The notes under the pieces are model-generated. The model was not told where the DNA came from. It saw nothing but the letters and a program-made list of their open reading frames with translations, and searched no databases. Position numbers and translations under genes: made by a program. 64,000 nt of DNA. Source: Pseudomonadota bacterium (GTDB lineage Bacteria > Pseudomonadota > Gammaproteobacteria > CALCKW01). Below are positions 1 through 15,419 of this stretch, one piece after another. The stretch lies in assembly GCA_039196715.1 (NCBI GenBank), contig JBCCUP010000006.1:1-64000 (forward strand), given 5' to 3'. Every line of letters begins with the position of its first letter. Position 1 is the first letter of the stretch.

Positions 1-4
1 CGAA

Positions 5-388
5 ATGGCAATGTCAAACGAAGATCTGCTCAAAGAACTGAGCGCAAAGCCCATCATGGAAGTTGTCGAGCTCGTAAAGATGCTCGAGGAAGAGTGGGGC
101 GTTTCTGCTGCGGCACCCGTTGCAGTAGCCGCTGCTGGCGCTGCCGGCGGTGAGGCTGCGGACGCTGCCGAAGAGAAAGACGAGTTCGACGTCGTACTTA
201 AGAGCTTTGGCGGCAACAAAGTTGCTGTCATTAAAGCTGTGCGCGGCATCACCGGTCTCGGTCTTAAGGAAGCCAAGGATGCCGTCGAGGGTGCGCCGTC
301 GACGATCAAGGAAGCCGCATCCAAGGACGAGGCAGAAGAGTTCAAGAAGCAGCTCGAAGAAGCTGGCGCCGAAGTCGAGCTCAAGTAG
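5..388 (+). CDS. rplL: 50S ribosomal protein L7/L12
   Basis: Ribosomal stalk protein that recruits translation GTPases such as EF-G and EF-Tu. The 127 residues show the three expected parts. An N-terminal dimerisation domain (about 1-33) contains [18 protein letters not shown]. An Ala/Gly-rich hinge (about 34-55) follows. The C-terminal factor-binding domain (about 58-127) has [20 protein letters not shown] and ends in [11 protein letters not shown] second in-frame ATG lies two codons downstream, so the start could be 5 or 11. It is the last gene of the rplJL pair, whose rplJ lies outside the window, and precedes rpoB across 180 bases with attenuator-like hairpins. Identification is certain. 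Confidence 0.98.
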   Translation: MAMSNEDLLKELSAKPIMEVVELVKMLEEEWGVSAAAPVAVAAAGAAGGEAADAAEEKDEFDVVLKSFGGNKVAVIKAVRGITGLGLKEAKDAVEGAPSTIKEAASKDEAEEFKKQLEEAGAEVELK

Positions 389-422
389 TCGACTCGCGTG
401 CTGCCAGCTCGCAGTGTTAAAG

Positions 423-455
423 AGCAGGCCGGGAGGGCGAGCTTCCCGGTCTGCT
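423..455 (+). terminator. rplL-rpoB attenuator hairpin
   Basis: The arms at 423-434 and 444-455 pair over 12 bp with one G-U pair and a 9-base loop, followed by a short T-rich stretch (TTCTT). It sits 35 bases after the rplL stop. In Escherichia coli this gap holds a partial terminator that lowers rpoBC transcription relative to the ribosomal proteins. The position and shape fit the same role, though the T-run is weak, so read-through is expected. Confidence 0.6.
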
Positions 456-468
456 TTCTTGCGTTCTG

Positions 469-487
469 TTGCCGGGAGAACCGGCAA
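469..487 (+). promoter_or_regulatory. second hairpin in the rplL-rpoB spacer
   Basis: Perfect 7-bp stem (TTGCCGG / CCGGCAA) with a GAGAA loop, between the attenuator and rpoB. There is no T-run, so it is not a terminator. In E. coli this spacer also carries an RNase III processing site. A processing or mRNA-stability role is possible but is inference. Confidence 0.4.
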
Positions 488-568
488 GCAAGGCTCGCAC
501 ATGGATCCGCGGTAACCGGCGCCCAGGCGCTGCCAACCGGCTACCGCAACTAACGAGGGTTATCTCGA

Positions 569-4656
<4,088 letters not shown>

Positions 4657-4657
<1 letters not shown>

Positions 4658-7600
4658 TGAAAGATCTTCTGAAGCTATTCAAATACCAGAACACCGTAGA
4701 CGACTTCGACGCGATCCGGATCGGGCTTGCGTCGCCGGACATGATCCGGTCGTGGTCGTTCGGTGAGGTGAAGAAGCCGGAGACGATCAACTACCGGACG
4801 TTCAAGCCAGAACGCGACGGGTTGTTCTGCGCCAAAATCTTCGGTCCGATCAAGGACTATGAGTGCCTGTGCGGCAAGTACAAGCGTCTGAAGCATCGCG
4901 GCGTCGTTTGCGAGAAGTGCGGTGTCGAAGTCACGCAGACGAAGGTCCGCCGCGAGCGCATGGCGCACATCGAACTGGCCAGCCCGGTTGCGCACATCTG
5001 GTTCCTGAAGTCGCTGCCCAGCCGAATTGGTCTGATGCTCGACATGACCCTGCGCGAGATCGAGCGCGTGCTCTACTTCGAGGCTTTCGTGGTCGTCGAT
5101 CCGGGTATGACGCCGCTGGAGCGGGGCCAGCTGCTGACCGATGAGATGTACCTCGAAGCCATCGAGCAGTATGGCGACGAGTTCGATGCCCGCATGGGCG
5201 CCGAGGCCGTGCGCGAGATGCTGATGACGATCGATCTGCAGCGCGAAGTGCTGCAGGTACGTGAAGACATCGGCGCCACGCGCTCCGAGACCAAGATCAA
5301 ACGCCTGTCCAAGCGACTCAAGCTGCTCGAGTCGTTCATCGAGTCGGGCAACAAGCCCGAGTGGATGGTGCTGACCGTGCTGCCGGTTCTGCCGCCGGAC
5401 CTGCGTCCGCTGGTGCCGCTCGACGGTGGCCGCTTCGCTACCTCGGATCTGAACGATCTGTATCGTCGCGTGATCAACCGTAACAACCGTCTGCGTCGGC
5501 TGCTGGAGCTGAACGCGCCGGACATCATTGTGCGGAACGAAAAGCGCATGCTGCAGGAGTCAGTCGACGCGCTACTCGATAACGGTCGTCGCGGCCGCGC
5601 GATCACGGGCACGAACAAGCGTCCGCTGAAGTCGCTCGCCGACATGATCAAGGGCAAGCAGGGCCGCTTTCGTCAGAACCTGCTTGGCAAGCGCGTCGAT
5701 TACTCGGGCCGCTCGGTCATCGTGGTCGGCCCGACCCTGCGCCTGCACCAGTGTGGCCTGCCGAAGAAAATGGCGCTCGAGCTCTTCAAGCCGTTCATTT
5801 TCTCGAAGCTGCAGATGCGCGGTCTCGCCGCCACCATCAAGGCCTCGAAGAAACTGGTTGAGCGCGAGGGGCCGGAGGTCTGGGACATCCTCGAAGAGGT
5901 GATCCGTGAACACCCGGTCATGCTCAACCGCGCGCCGACCCTGCACCGCCTCGGCATCCAGGCGTTCGAGCCGGTGCTGATCGAGGGCAAGGCGATCCAG
6001 CTGCACCCGCTCGTCTGCGCGGCGTTCAACGCCGACTTCGACGGTGACCAGATGGCGGTTCACGTACCGTTGTCGATCGAGGCGCAGCTCGAAGCCCGCG
6101 CGCTGATGATGGCGACCAACAACGTGCTTTCTCCGGCCAACGGCGAGCCGATCATCGTGCCGTCGCAGGACATCGTCCTCGGCCTCTACAACATGACGCG
6201 CGAAAAGATCGGCGCGAAAGGCGAGGGCAGCCGCTTCGCGGACGTGTCCGAATGCCGCCGCGCCTACGAGAGCAAGCACGTCGGGCTGGGTGCGAAAGTC
6301 ACCGTGCGGGTACGCGACAGCGAGCTCGACGAGGAAACGGGCGAGTTCACCTCCAGCATCCGCCGGGTCGAAACCACGGTGGGCCGTGCAATGCTGTCGG
6401 AGCTCCTGCCCGAGCGCATGCCGTTCAGCCTGGTGGACTGTGACCTCACGAAGAAGAACATCTCGCGTCTCGTGAACACCTGCTACCGCAACTGTGGCCT
6501 CAAGGACACCGTGGTCTTCGCGGACCAGCTCATGTACCTCGGCTTCCGTCAGGCGACGCAGGCCGGCATGTCGATCGGCATCGAAGACATGGTCATCCCC
6601 GAAGCCAAGAAGCCGATCATCGATTCGGCCGAAGACGAGGTGAAGGAGATCGAGTCTCAGTACGCGCAAGGACTGGTCACGGCCGGTGAGCGGTACAACA
6701 AGGTCATCGACATCTGGTCGGCGGCGAACGAAAAGGTCGCCCAGTCCATGATGGCCGAGCTCGGCTCCGAGACGGTGCAGGACAAAGACGGCAACGACGC
6801 CGAACAAGCGTCCTTCAACGCGATCTTCATGATGGCCGACTCGGGCGCCCGAGGCAGTGCTGCCCAGATCCGCCAGCTGGCGGGGATGCGCGGTCTGATG
6901 GCCAAGCCGGACGGCTCGATCATCGAGACACCGATCACGGCCAACTTCCGCGAGGGCCTGAACGTCCTGCAGTACTTCGTCTCGACCCACGGTGCCCGCA
7001 AGGGCCTGGCGGACACGGCGCTGAAAACCGCCAACTCCGGGTACCTCACGCGTCGCCTGGTCGACGTCGCACAGGACGTCGTAGTCAACGAAGTCGATTG
7101 CGGCACCAAGGACGGCCTGGTCATGCGCCCGATCATCGAAGGCGGTGACGTTGTCGAGCCACTGCGTGAGCGGGTGCTCGGACGGGTCACTGCGCTCGAC
7201 ATCATCGACACGAGCACGGACGAGGTCCTGCTCGAAGCCGGCACGTTGCTGGACGAGAAACTCGTCGACCTGCTCGAGGAGTCGGGCGTCGACGAGGTGA
7301 CCGTGCGCTCGCCGATCACCTGCAAGACCCGCTACGGCGTGTGCGCCATGTGTTACGGGCGTGACCTGGCGCGGGGCGACCAGATCAACGCGGGCGAGGC
7401 GATCGGGGTCATCGCGGCCCAGTCCATCGGTGAGCCCGGCACCCAGCTGACCATGCGCACCTTCCACATCGGGGGGGCCGCGAGCCGGTCGGCGGCGGCC
7501 AGCTCGATCGACGTCAAGTCGGCGGGTACGGCGCGCCTGTCCAACATCAAGCTGATCACCAACAAGCACGACCAGGAAGTGGCGGTGTCACGCTCCGGCG

Positions 7601-8922
7601 AACTCAGTGTCCTCGACGACAGCGGGCGTGTGCGCGAGCGCTACCGTGTGCCCTACGGTGCGGTGCTGGCGGCGAAGGACGGCGAAGCCGTCACGGCCGG
7701 CCAGGCTGTTGCCAACTGGGACCCGCACACCCACCCGATCATCACCGAGGTGGCGGGCCGCGTGCGTTTCATCGATTTCGTCGACGGTGTGACCATCGAC
7801 CGCGAAACCGACGAGTACACCGGTGTCAGCTCGATCGTCATCCGCGACCCGAAGCAACGCAGCAGTGCGGGCAAGGACCTGCGCCCGATGGTGCGCCTGG
7901 TCGACGAGAACGGCGAAGACCTCAACTACAGCGGCACCGACCTGCCGGCGCACTATTACCTGCCAGCCGGCGCTTTGATTCAGCTCGAGGACGGAGCCGA
8001 GGTCGCCATCGGTGACGTCGTCGCCCGTCTGCCGCAGGAGTCCTCGAAGACCCGTGACATCACCGGCGGTCTGCCGCGGGTGGCGGATCTCTTCGAGGCA
8101 CGTCGCCCGAAGGAGCCGGCGATCCTCGCCGAAGTGACCGGCACGGTGTCGTTCGGCAAGGAGACCAAGGGCAAGCAGCGCCTCGTGATCACCATGGAAG
8201 ACGGTGAACGCTACGAGGAACTGATTCCCAAATGGCGTCAGGTCAACGTGTTCGAGGGTGAGCACGTCGAGAAGGGCGAAGTTGTGGTCGACGGTGAGCA
8301 CAACCCGCACGATATCCTGCGCCTGCTCGGTGTCAGCGAATTGGCTGCCTACCTCGTCAAGGAAATCCAGGACGTCTACCGCCTGCAGGGTGTGGGCATC
8401 AACGACAAGCACATCGAGGTGATCATTCGCCAGATGCTGCGCAAGGTCGAAGTCACGGATTCGGGCGATTCCACCCTGCTGCCCGGTGAGCAGGTCGACA
8501 TTTCGCGTGTGCGCGATCTGAACGACCAGCTCGAGACGGACGGCAAGCTGCCGGTGCGCTACGAGCGCAACCTGCTCGGTATCACCAAGGCGTCACTCGT
8601 GACCGATTCCTTCATCTCGGCAGCCTCGTTCCAGGAGACGACCCGGGTGTTGACCGACGCGTCGGTGCGTGGCCTGCGTGACAACCTGCGCGGGTTGAAG
8701 GAGAACGTGATCGTCGGACGGCTGATCCCGGCCGGCACCGGTCAGGCGTACCAGCGCATGCGCAAGAACGCGCCGGCGCGGGACGTTGACGTCGACCTGT
8801 CCGAGCTGCAGTCGATGTTCGAGGAAGTGGACAACCAGGCGGCCGCCGAGGCGCCCGTCGACGTTGTCACGGCAGCGGAGTCGTCTGCGGACGGCTCGTC
8901 ATTGCCGGCCAACGAGTCGTGA
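4657..8922 (+). CDS. rpoC: DNA-directed RNA polymerase subunit beta'
   Basis: Beta-prime subunit holding the catalytic magnesium. It has 1421 residues. Visible landmarks: the N-terminal zinc site ([20 protein letters not shown], about residues 70-90); the invariant active-site loop NADFDGDQ at residues 458-465 with three catalytic aspartates; the second zinc-binding cluster [15 protein letters not shown] (after a Cys about 75 residues earlier); and the trigger-loop region [19 protein letters not shown]. The C-terminal tail is acidic and Ala/Ser-rich. The start codon overlaps the rpoB stop by one base. No T-tailed terminator is seen before the next operon, although an inverted repeat lies directly downstream. 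Confidence 0.99.
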
Positions 8923-8933
8923 TCGACGGGTTT

Positions 8934-8963
8934 TGGCGCATTCAGTTGACACTGATTGCGCCA
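8934..8963 (+). repeat. inverted repeat centred on a -35 box
   Basis: Two 13-base arms (8934-8946 and 8951-8963) match as an inverted repeat with one mismatch and a 4-base centre. The -35 hexamer TTGACA (8946-8951) lies exactly across the centre. The left arm begins 12 bases after the rpoC stop. It could be an operator for the rpsL promoter, or an RNA hairpin at the rpoC 3' end, although no T-run follows. Confidence 0.5.
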
Positions 8964-8975
8964 GAACCCTAAAAT
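8946..8975 (+). promoter_or_regulatory. sigma70-like promoter for the str operon
   Basis: The consensus -35 TTGACA (8946-8951) and -10 TAAAAT (8970-8975) are separated by 18 bases in the rpoC-rpsL gap. It would start transcription near 8982, about 100 bases before rpsL. Confidence 0.7.
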
Positions 8976-8989
8976 TGCGGGTTTTCGCG

Positions 8990-9014
8990 GGCCGTGTTAA
9001 CACGGCCTGCTTTT
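8990..9014 (+). terminator. leader hairpin with short T-run before rpsL
   Basis: An 18-base perfect palindrome (8990-9007, GGCCGTGTTAACACGGCC) is followed by TGCTTTT. It would form within the first 25-30 nucleotides of the transcript from the promoter at 8946-8975. It looks like a leaky terminator or attenuator; all str-operon transcripts must cross it. Confidence 0.45.
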
Positions 9015-9033
9015 GATTTGCCCGGAGACAAGT

Positions 9034-9060
9034 GCCGTGACGCCACGCGGCGTCCCCGGC
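9034..9060 (+). promoter_or_regulatory. second leader hairpin before rpsL
   Basis: A stem GACGCC / GGCGTC around the loop ACGC (9039-9054) is extended by outer GCCG / CGGC arms (9034-9037, 9057-9060). It lies just upstream of the rpsL ribosome-binding region and could influence translation or act as an antiterminating alternative to the first hairpin. No direct evidence for either role. Confidence 0.35.
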
Positions 9061-9081
9061 TGGAATACCAACGGATAGCAT

Positions 9082-9456
9082 ATGGCCACAATCAATCAGC
9101 TCGTGCGCAAGCCGCGCAAGAGCAAGGTCGAGAAGAGCAACGTACCGGCGCTGGAGGCTTGCCCCCAGAAGCGGGGCGTCTGCACTCGCGTCTACACCAC
9201 CACGCCGAAGAAGCCCAACTCGGCGATGCGGAAGGTCGCGCGCGTGCGGCTGACCAACGGCTTCGAGGTGACCTCCTACATCGGTGGTGAGGGCCACAAC
9301 CTCCAGGAGCACTCGGTCGTGCTGATCCGTGGCGGCCGTGTCAAGGACTTGCCGGGAGTGCGATACCACACCGTGCGCGGCGCGCTCGATACCCAGGGCG
9401 TGGATTCCCGCAAGCAAGGCCGTTCCAAGTACGGCACCAAGCGACCCAAGTCCTGA
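9082..9456 (+). CDS. rpsL: 30S ribosomal protein S12
   Basis: S12 of the decoding centre, 124 residues. The loop [17 protein letters not shown] contains Lys43, and [13 protein letters not shown] contains the second streptomycin-relevant lysine, so the allele looks streptomycin-sensitive (inference from known resistance positions). First gene of the str operon, preceded by its own promoter and leader structures and followed 10 bases later by rpsG. Confidence 0.98.
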   Translation: MATINQLVRKPRKSKVEKSNVPALEACPQKRGVCTRVYTTTPKKPNSAMRKVARVRLTNGFEVTSYIGGEGHNLQEHSVVLIRGGRVKDLPGVRYHTVRGALDTQGVDSRKQGRSKYGTKRPKS

Positions 9457-9466
9457 GGTATCTGCC

Positions 9467-9937
9467 ATGTCACGCAGAAGAGAAAGTCAGCAGCGCGCCA
9501 TCCTGCCGGACCCGAAGTTCGGTGATCTGAAAGTGGCGAAATTCGTGAACATGATCATGAAGAGCGGCAAGAAGTCGGTCGCCGAGGGCATCCTCTACGG
9601 CGCACTCGACATCCTCGCCGAGAAAGGCAAGGGCGACCCGGTCGAGCTGATGGGCGCTGCGCTGGATAACGTCAGCCCGGCGGTCGAGGTGAAGTCTCGC
9701 CGTGTCGGCGGTGCGACCTACCAGGTGCCCGTCGAAGTGCGTCCCGTGCGCCGTAACACTCTGGCCATGCGCTGGATCATCGACGCGGCGCGCAAGCGCG
9801 GCGAGAAGTCCATGACCCAGAAGCTGGCAGGCGAGCTGTTCGATGCCACCGAGAACCGCGGCGCTGCGGCGAAAAAGCGTGAAGACACGCACCGCATGGC
9901 CGAGGCCAACAAGGCGTTTGCCCACTACCGCTGGTAG
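9467..9937 (+). CDS. rpsG: 30S ribosomal protein S7
   Basis: Primary 16S rRNA-binding protein that nucleates the head of the small subunit. With the ATG at 9467 the protein is 156 residues, starting [20 protein letters not shown], which is the family length. An in-frame extension upstream to 9329 overlaps rpsL and is not credible. The core [20 protein letters not shown] and the C-terminal FAHYRW are diagnostic. In E. coli S7 represses this operon by binding the rpsL-rpsG junction; here the junction is only 10 bases long. Confidence 0.98.
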   Translation: MSRRRESQQRAILPDPKFGDLKVAKFVNMIMKSGKKSVAEGILYGALDILAEKGKGDPVELMGAALDNVSPAVEVKSRRVGGATYQVPVEVRPVRRNTLAMRWIIDAARKRGEKSMTQKLAGELFDATENRGAAAKKREDTHRMAEANKAFAHYRW

Positions 9938-9964
9938 CGTTGGCGCGCAGTCTGGAATCTTGTC

Positions 9965-12052
9965 TTGTCCCGCAGCACACCCATTGAGCGCTACCGAAAC
10001 ATCGGCATCATGGCGCACATCGACGCGGGCAAGACCACGACGACCGAGCGGATTCTGTTCTACACGGGCGTCAACCACAAGATCGGTGAAGTCCACGATG
10101 GCGCTGCCACGATGGACTGGATGGAGCAGGAGCAGGAACGCGGGATCACGATAACGTCCGCGGCAACCACCTGCTTCTGGACCGGGTCGGCGCAGCAGTT
10201 CGACCAGCACCGCATCAACATCATCGACACGCCAGGGCACGTCGACTTCACCATCGAAGTCGAGCGCTCGTTGCGCGTGCTCGACGGCGCGGTCTTTGTG
10301 CTCTCGTCGGTCGACGGCGTGCAGCCGCAGTCCGAGACCGTCTGGCGGCAGGCCAACAAGTACGGCGTGCCGCGCATGGCCTTCGTCAACAAGATGGACC
10401 GCGTCGGCGCGAACTACGAGTACGTGGTCGACAGCCTGACGCAGCGCCTCGGTGCCAACCCGGTGCCGGTGCAGTGGCCGATCGGTGAAGAGGACGATTT
10501 CGTCGGTGTGGTCGACCTGATCACGATGACGGCCTACACCTGGTCCGACGAGGACATGGGCGCGCAGTTCGCCACCGGCCCTGTGCCGGATCACCTCAGC
10601 GACGTCTGCGGACTCTGGCGCGAGCGCATGGTCGAAGCCGCCGCCGACGGCAGCGAGGCGCTGACCGAGAAATACCTCGAGGACGGCGACCTCGGTGCCG
10701 AGGACATCATCGAGGGCTTGCGCCTTCGCACCCTGAACCTCGACATCGTGCCGGTCACCTGCGGCACCGCGTTCAAGAACAAGGGCGTTCAGACGCTGCT
10801 CGACCGGGTCATCGACCTGATGCCGTCGCCGCTCGACGTGCCTCCGATCCGCGGTCTGGTCGACGACACCGAAGACGAGCGTCCCGCGGACGACGATGCG
10901 CCCTTTGCCGCGCTGGCCTTCAAGATCGCAACCGACCCGTTCGTCGGTTCGCTGACCTTCATGCGGGTCTATTCGGGCGTGCTGAAGTCCGGCGATGCCG
11001 TTTTCAATTCGGTCAAGGGCAAGCGCGAGCGCATCGGTCGGCTGTTGCAGATGCACGCGAGTTCGCGTGAAGAAATCAAGGAAGTGCGGGCGGGGGACAT
11101 CGCCGCGGCGGTCGGGTTGAAAGACGTGACCACCGGCGAAACGCTCTGCGCGATGGACAAGAAGATCGTGCTCGAGCGCATGGAGTTTCCCGAGCCGGTG
11201 ATCTCCGTCGCCGTTGAGCCGAAGTCGCAGGCCGACCAGGACAAGATGGCGGTCGCGCTCGGGCGTCTGGCGCAGGAAGACCCGTCGTTTCGGGTGCACA
11301 CGGACGAGGAATCGGGGCAGACGATCATCTCCGGGATGGGCGAATTGCACCTGGAAATCCTGGTCGACCGCATGAAGCGCGAGTTCAACGTCGATGCGTC
11401 CGTGGGCAAACCGCAGGTGGCCTACCGCGAGACGATCGGTCAGCAGACCGAAGTCGAAGGCAAGTTCGTGCGGCAGACCGGCGGGCGCGGGCAGTTCGGC
11501 CACGTGTGGTTACGTCTCGAACCGCAAGCGGCAGGCGAGGGCTACGCCTTCGAGAACGCGATTACCGGCGGTGTCGTGCCCAAGGAGTACATCCCCGCCG
11601 TCGACCGCGGGGTACAGGAGCAGATGCAAAGCGGCGTGTTGCTGGGCTTCCCGGTGGTCGACGTCAAGGTCACCTTGTTCGACGGGTCCTACCACGACGT
11701 CGATTCGAGCGAGATGGCATTCAAGATTGCCGGGTCGATGGGGTTTCGCGACGGCGTCGAGCAGGCGTCGCCGAAGCTGCTCGAGCCGGTCATGGCAGTC
11801 GAAGTCGAGACGCCCGAAGCGTACATGGGCGACGTTATCGGCGACCTGAACCGTCGGCGCGGGCTGGTGTCCGGCATGACCGACTCACCGTCGGGCAGCA
11901 AGCAGGTGGCCGCCGAAGTGCCGCTGGCGGAGATGTTCGGGTACGCGACCGACCTGCGCTCGGCGACGCAGGGGCGGGCTTCGTACAGCATGGAATTCGC
12001 GCGTTACGCCGAGGCGCCCAAGAACGTGGTGGACGCGTTGTCGCACCGATGA
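9965..12052 (+). CDS. fusA: elongation factor G
   Basis: Translocation GTPase, 695 residues. The start codon is TTG at 9965, preceded by GGAA. No ATG is available before the P-loop, and the N-terminus [20 protein letters not shown] matches the family start. G1 is [13 protein letters not shown], switch I includes [11 protein letters not shown]3 is [10 protein letters not shown]4 is NKMDR. Domain II, the III/V folds and the domain IV motif HVWLRLEPQ follow. The C-terminus is ordinary. The TTG start 27 bases after rpsG may lower its translation relative to its neighbours. Confidence 0.97.
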   Translation: MSRSTPIERYRNIGIMAHIDAGKTTTTERILFYTGVNHKIGEVHDGAATMDWMEQEQERGITITSAATTCFWTGSAQQFDQHRINIIDTPGHVDFTIEVERSLRVLDGAVFVLSSVDGVQPQSETVWRQANKYGVPRMAFVNKMDRVGANYEYVVDSLTQRLGANPVPVQWPIGEEDDFVGVVDLITMTAYTWSDEDMGAQFATGPVPDHLSDVCGLWRERMVEAAADGSEALTEKYLEDGDLGAEDIIEGLRLRTLNLDIVPVTCGTAFKNKGVQTLLDRVIDLMPSPLDVPPIRGLVDDTEDERPADDDAPFAALAFKIATDPFVGSLTFMRVYSGVLKSGDAVFNSVKGKRERIGRLLQMHASSREEIKEVRAGDIAAAVGLKDVTTGETLCAMDKKIVLERMEFPEPVISVAVEPKSQADQDKMAVALGRLAQEDPSFRVHTDEESGQTIISGMGELHLEILVDRMKREFNVDASVGKPQVAYRETIGQQTEVEGKFVRQTGGRGQFGHVWLRLEPQAAGEGYAFENAITGGVVPKEYIPAVDRGVQEQMQSGVLLGFPVVDVKVTLFDGSYHDVDSSEMAFKIAGSMGFRDGVEQASPKLLEPVMAVEVETPEAYMGDVIGDLNRRRGLVSGMTDSPSGSKQVAAEVPLAEMFGYATDLRSATQGRASYSMEFARYAEAPKNVVDALSHR

Positions 12053-12129
12053 ACAACCGCGCACCCGGGCGGCACACCGACCCGGCGGCGCACCGCAGGA
12101 TCTGACCGTTTTTTTGAGAGGACATCACA

Positions 12130-13320
<1,191 letters not shown>

Positions 13321-13326
13321 AACACT

Positions 13327-13647
13327 ATGTCTGCAATGCAAAACCAGGTTATCCGCATCCGGCTCAAGGGTTTCGACCACAAGCTGATCGACAAGTCGAC
13401 GCGTGAAATCGTCGAGACGGCCAAGCGCACCGGCGCCCGCATTCTCGGCCCGATTCCGCTGCCGACCAAGAAGGAGCGGTACACCGTTCTGACGTCCCCG
13501 CACGTCAACAAGGACGCACGTGACCAGTACGAGATCCGCACGCACAAGCGCCTGATGGACATCGTCGACCCGACCGACAAAACCGTTGATGCACTGATGA
13601 AGCTCGACCTCGCCGCGGGCGTGGACGTGCAGATCAAGCTCACCTAG
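13327..13647 (+). CDS. rpsJ: 30S ribosomal protein S10 (NusE)
   Basis: Small-subunit head protein that doubles as the NusE transcription antitermination factor. It has 106 residues, three or so longer at the N-terminus (MSAMQNQ before [14 protein letters not shown]) than E. coli S10. [20 protein letters not shown] and [14 protein letters not shown] are conserved. It lies 6 bases behind tuf and is separated from rplC by 202 bases containing a promoter and a hairpin. It therefore appears to be transcribed with the str operon rather than heading the S10 operon from its own promoter. Confidence 0.97.
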   Translation: MSAMQNQVIRIRLKGFDHKLIDKSTREIVETAKRTGARILGPIPLPTKKERYTVLTSPHVNKDARDQYEIRTHKRLMDIVDPTDKTVDALMKLDLAAGVDVQIKLT

Positions 13648-13713
13648 GCGGCGGGGTAGCGGCCGGTTGCGGGAAGTCTTTAGGGCTTTTCGCCGGCAAT
13701 TGCGGTCCAGCAG

Positions 13714-13743
13714 TTGTCACCGGCTGAAATCGACTGCTATACT
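13714..13743 (+). promoter_or_regulatory. sigma70-like promoter between rpsJ and rplC
   Basis: A -35 TTGTCA (13714-13719) and a -10 TATACT (13738-13743) are separated by 18 bases. The expected start is near 13750, which places a strong terminator-like hairpin at the very 5' end of the transcript. Confidence 0.65.
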
Positions 13744-13755
13744 GCGCAGCTCAGT

Positions 13756-13793
13756 TGGCCCGGTTGAGTTACTCAGCCGGGCCAGCTTTTTTT
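13756..13793 (+). terminator. strong hairpin with T7 tail upstream of rplC
   Basis: The 14-base arms 13756-13769 and 13771-13784 pair throughout with a single G-U, followed by GC and seven T residues (13787-13793). Formally it is a textbook intrinsic terminator. Because it lies downstream of the promoter at 13714-13743 and upstream of the whole S10-spc block, it must act as an attenuator or be read through. The E. coli S10 operon has an L4-controlled attenuator, but before rpsJ, not after it. Confidence 0.75.
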
Positions 13794-13849
13794 ACCTGCT
13801 TCAGTCATCGCCGGTCAATCGCAATCGGTGAGGTGAATAGAGGAAAATC

Positions 13850-14500
13850 ATGTCTATTGGACTTGTCGGTCGAAAGGCCGGGATGACGCGTGTCTTTACC
13901 GAAGACGGCGTGTCTGAGCCCGTGACAGTCATCGAAGTCGACCCGAACCGCGTCACGCTGGTTCGCACGGAAGAGGTCGATGGCTACTCCGCCTACCAGG
14001 TCACCGTCGGGGAGCGCAAAGCGTCTCGATTGACCAAGCCCGAGGCGGGTCATTTCGCCAAGGTCGGTACCGGAGCCGGTCGCGGCTTGTGGGAGTTCCG
14101 CGCGAGTGCCGAGGCGCTCGAGCAGGCCGGCATCGCCGCCGGCGGGGAGCTCACCGTGAGCTTGTTCGAGGACGGTCAGACGGTTGACGTCGCTGGCACC
14201 TCAAAGGGCAAGGGCTTCCAGGGTGGCGTCAAGCGCCACAACTTCAGCATGCAGGACGCGACGCACGGCAACTCGCTGTCACACCGCGCGCCCGGCTCAA
14301 TCGGTCAGAACCAAACGCCCGGACGCGTGTTCAAGGGCAAGAAAATGGCCGGTCACATGGGTGACGAGCGCGTCACCGTTCAAAACCTCCGGATTGTGCG
14401 TGTCGACGCAGAGCGCAACCTGCTGCTCGTGCGCGGTGCAGTCCCTGGCGGCAAGCGTGGTGACGTCTTCGTCACGCCGGCCGTCAAAGCCAAAGCGTAG
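13850..14500 (+). CDS. rplC: 50S ribosomal protein L3
   Basis: Early 23S rRNA-binding protein with a loop reaching the peptidyl transferase centre. 216 residues starting [20 protein letters not shown]. The signature [20 protein letters not shown], with the Gln that is methylated by PrmB in E. coli, lies near residue 150, and [10 protein letters not shown] follows. First gene after the promoter/attenuator region, preceded by AGAGGAAA as ribosome site. Confidence 0.98.
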   Translation: MSIGLVGRKAGMTRVFTEDGVSEPVTVIEVDPNRVTLVRTEEVDGYSAYQVTVGERKASRLTKPEAGHFAKVGTGAGRGLWEFRASAEALEQAGIAAGGELTVSLFEDGQTVDVAGTSKGKGFQGGVKRHNFSMQDATHGNSLSHRAPGSIGQNQTPGRVFKGKKMAGHMGDERVTVQNLRIVRVDAERNLLLVRGAVPGGKRGDVFVTPAVKAKA

Positions 14501-14512
14501 TTGGGGGTCGAC

Positions 14513-15118
14513 GTGGAGCTTAAATTCTTTGACGGTGACGGGTCTGTGGAAGCAGCCGACGCCGTGTTCGCGCGCGATTTCAACGAGTCGTTGGTGCACC
14601 AGGCTGTCGTCGCCTACCAGGCGGGCGGTCGTGCGGGCACCAAGGCGCAGAAAACGCGGTCCGATGTCAGCGGTGGCGGTGCCAAGCCCTGGCGGCAGAA
14701 GGGCACTGGCCGTGCACGCGCCGGCACAAGCCGTTCGCCGATCTGGCGCAGCGGTGGTGTGACCTTCGCTGCGCGCCCGCGCAGCTTCGAACAGAAGCTC
14801 AACAAGAAGATGTACCGCGGTGCAATGCGGGCCATTCTGTCCGAACTGGTGCGCCAGGAGCGGTTGATTGTGGTCGAGTCCTTCGGTCTCGATGCACCGA
14901 AGACCAAAATGCTCAACGAGAAGCTCAAGGGCATGTCGGTCAGCGACTGCCTGATCGTGCTCGAAGGCTACGACGAGAAGGTCGACCTCGCGTCGCGCAA
15001 CCTGCCGTACGTGCAGGCGACCGACGTCTTCCACATCGACCCGGTCAGCCTGGTCGGGCACGAGAAGGTGATCGTGACCTCTGCCGCGGTCAAGCAGCTC
15101 GAGGAGCGCTTCTCATGA
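14513..15118 (+). CDS. rplD: 50S ribosomal protein L4
   Basis: 23S rRNA-binding protein and, in E. coli, the repressor of the S10 operon. I place the start at GTG 14513, giving 201 residues ([16 protein letters not shown]), the family length, with GGGGG five bases upstream. A TTG at 14501 would add four residues and overlap the ribosome site. Conserved [20 protein letters not shown] and FAARPR form the extended loop. It overlaps rplW by 4 bases. Confidence 0.96.
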   Translation: MELKFFDGDGSVEAADAVFARDFNESLVHQAVVAYQAGGRAGTKAQKTRSDVSGGGAKPWRQKGTGRARAGTSRSPIWRSGGVTFAARPRSFEQKLNKKMYRGAMRAILSELVRQERLIVVESFGLDAPKTKMLNEKLKGMSVSDCLIVLEGYDEKVDLASRNLPYVQATDVFHIDPVSLVGHEKVIVTSAAVKQLEERFS

Positions 15119-15417
15119 ATGCCGAGCGTCTTTACCAGGTGTTGCTGGGACCGCATGTGTCTGAGAAGGCCACTGTGGATGCCGAGCTCAATGCACGTCA
15201 CACCTTCAGGGTGGCAACCGATGCCAACAAGCTCGAGGTCAAGCGGGCCGTCGAGCAGTTGTTCAGTGTCAAGGTCAGCTCTGTCCAGATCCAGGCTGTC
15301 AAGGGCAAGGTCAAGCGCCACGGGCAACGGCTCGGCAAGCGCAGTGACTGGAAAAAGGCCGTTGTCAGGCTGGCGGACGGCCATGACATCGACATGACCG
15401 CATTCGAGGGCAGCTAA
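15115..15417 (+). CDS. rplW: 50S ribosomal protein L23
   Basis: Protein at the polypeptide exit tunnel and docking site for trigger factor and SRP. 100 residues, [20 protein letters not shown], with [20 protein letters not shown] conserved. The ATG overlaps the rplD stop (ATGA). rplB begins 2 bases after its stop. Confidence 0.97.
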   Translation: MNAERLYQVLLGPHVSEKATVDAELNARHTFRVATDANKLEVKRAVEQLFSVKVSSVQIQAVKGKVKRHGQRLGKRSDWKKAVVRLADGHDIDMTAFEGS

Positions 15418-15419
15418 CC

